This document shows, one piece after another, positions 63,806-64,000 of a stretch of DNA of 64,000 bases. Position 1 is the first letter of the stretch, and the number at the start of each line of letters is the position of its first letter. Source of the DNA: an uncultured Mucispirillum sp. (GTDB lineage: Bacteria > Chrysiogenota > Deferribacteres > Deferribacterales > Mucispirillaceae); contig CALUWI010000001.1 in assembly GCA_944324465.1 (NCBI GenBank), forward strand, positions 97,023 to 161,022, in the 5' to 3' direction. Both the position numbers and the translations under genes were made by a program. The notes under the pieces were generated by a model that saw only the letters and a list, made by a program, of their open reading frames with translations, ran no database searches and was not told the origin of the DNA.

Positions 63806-64000
63806 TTACTCCTTATTTACTGATTTATTTATCAGCATTTTTTTTGCGTCTTCTCCATGAGAAATATCACGCTTTATATCATCATCTATTTTCTTTATTA
63901 TATAAGCCATACCATGCAGCTTTCTAATATTTTCACCCTTTTCTAAGGACACAAATATTTCTTTTTCATAAGTTTTTAAAAGCGGTAAAATATATTCGGC
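63806..64000 (-). CDS. C-terminal end of a further gene in the phage module (partial)
   Basis: Only the last 64 codons are in the window. The tail is charged and helical (EKGENIRKLHGMAYIIKKIDDDIKRDISHGEDAKKML). In phages with this gene order the position before the scaffold often holds the portal gene or a small head protein; the visible part does not decide. The coding frame is open from the right edge to the stop at 63806. Confidence 0.65.
   Translation of the reverse strand, partial: AEYILPLLKTYEKEIFVSLEKGENIRKLHGMAYIIKKIDDDIKRDISHGEDAKKMLINKSVNKE

Overview
The window is AT-rich (roughly 30% GC by eye) and reads as chromosomal DNA of a motile, Gram-negative, anaerobically respiring bacterium. 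It carries a flagellar basal-body operon, an outer-membrane barrel, Tat and lipoprotein signals, a multihaem cytochrome, a DmsA-type molybdoenzyme, the MEP isoprenoid gene ispG and a divergent indolepyruvate-oxidoreductase-like gene. Together with the base composition this fits Deferribacterota, perhaps a Mucispirillum-like gut organism. That assignment is inference from gene content, not from a marker-gene search.

Layout. 1-2.5 kb (minus): ispG followed by a metal ABC importer (binding protein, then an ATPase cut by the window edge). 2.5-3.1 kb: intergenic repeats. 3.15-6.2 kb (plus): three phage-type virion genes (neck adaptor, large beta-rich protein, small protein). 6.4-13.2 kb (minus): a five-gene respiratory operon (Tat molybdoenzyme, four-cluster Fe-S subunit, TorD-like chaperone, outer-membrane barrel, pentahaem cytochrome), whose catalytic gene is frameshifted at a run of nine G. 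13.7-18.9 kb (minus): rpsL-rpsG-fusA-tuf-rpsJ-rplC, closed by a terminator right after rplC. 19.3-26.5 kb: peroxiredoxin under a Fur/PerR-like box, SulP transporter, a small Cys/His protein, haemolysin III, B12-binding-type radical SAM protein, a rearranged zinc-ribbon/TM2 protein, aspartate racemase, dicarboxylate symporter. 26.9 kb: SRP RNA, then a PpiD-like chaperone. 29.4-31.2 kb: Ig-like lipoprotein. 31.4-35.6 kb (minus): argD-argF-argG-glyQ. 35.8-38.0 kb (plus): a three-gene unit led by a reduced IorA-like protein. 38.2-47.1 kb (minus): flgB-flgC-fliE-(67 aa membrane protein)-fliF-fliG-fliH-fliI-fliJ-motE-methyltransferase behind a sigma-54 promoter. 47.1-48.4 kb: split ThrE-type exporter. 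48.6 kb: TRL-like lipoprotein. 49.1-51.2 kb (plus): a single-chain kinase-phosphatase-ligase RNA-repair protein. 51.2-52.4 kb: tandem repeats, a predicted sigma-54-driven small RNA and more repeats. 52.4-56.4 kb (minus): EamA transporter, cysE-iscR-nifS-85 aa unit, ferredoxin. 56.5-58 kb: a two-gene cassette between about 200-bp direct repeats. 58-61.6 kb: giant Ig-like lipoprotein. 61.7-64 kb (minus): phage capsid module (partial gene, scaffold-like protein, SU10-type capsid protein, small protein).

The strongest candidates for something new are: (1) the sigma-54-promoted small RNA with its own terminator, beside 127-bp tandem hairpin repeats and converging on the RNA-repair gene; (2) virion genes in two separate transcription units at opposite ends of the window, which in order would form one morphogenesis operon, raising the possibility of a dispersed prophage or gene-transfer-agent-like system; (3) the G-tract frameshift in the molybdoenzyme together with a natural Cys-to-Leu change in an electron-transfer cluster of its partner; and (4) palindromic and direct-repeat elements that flank or sit beside accessory genes.
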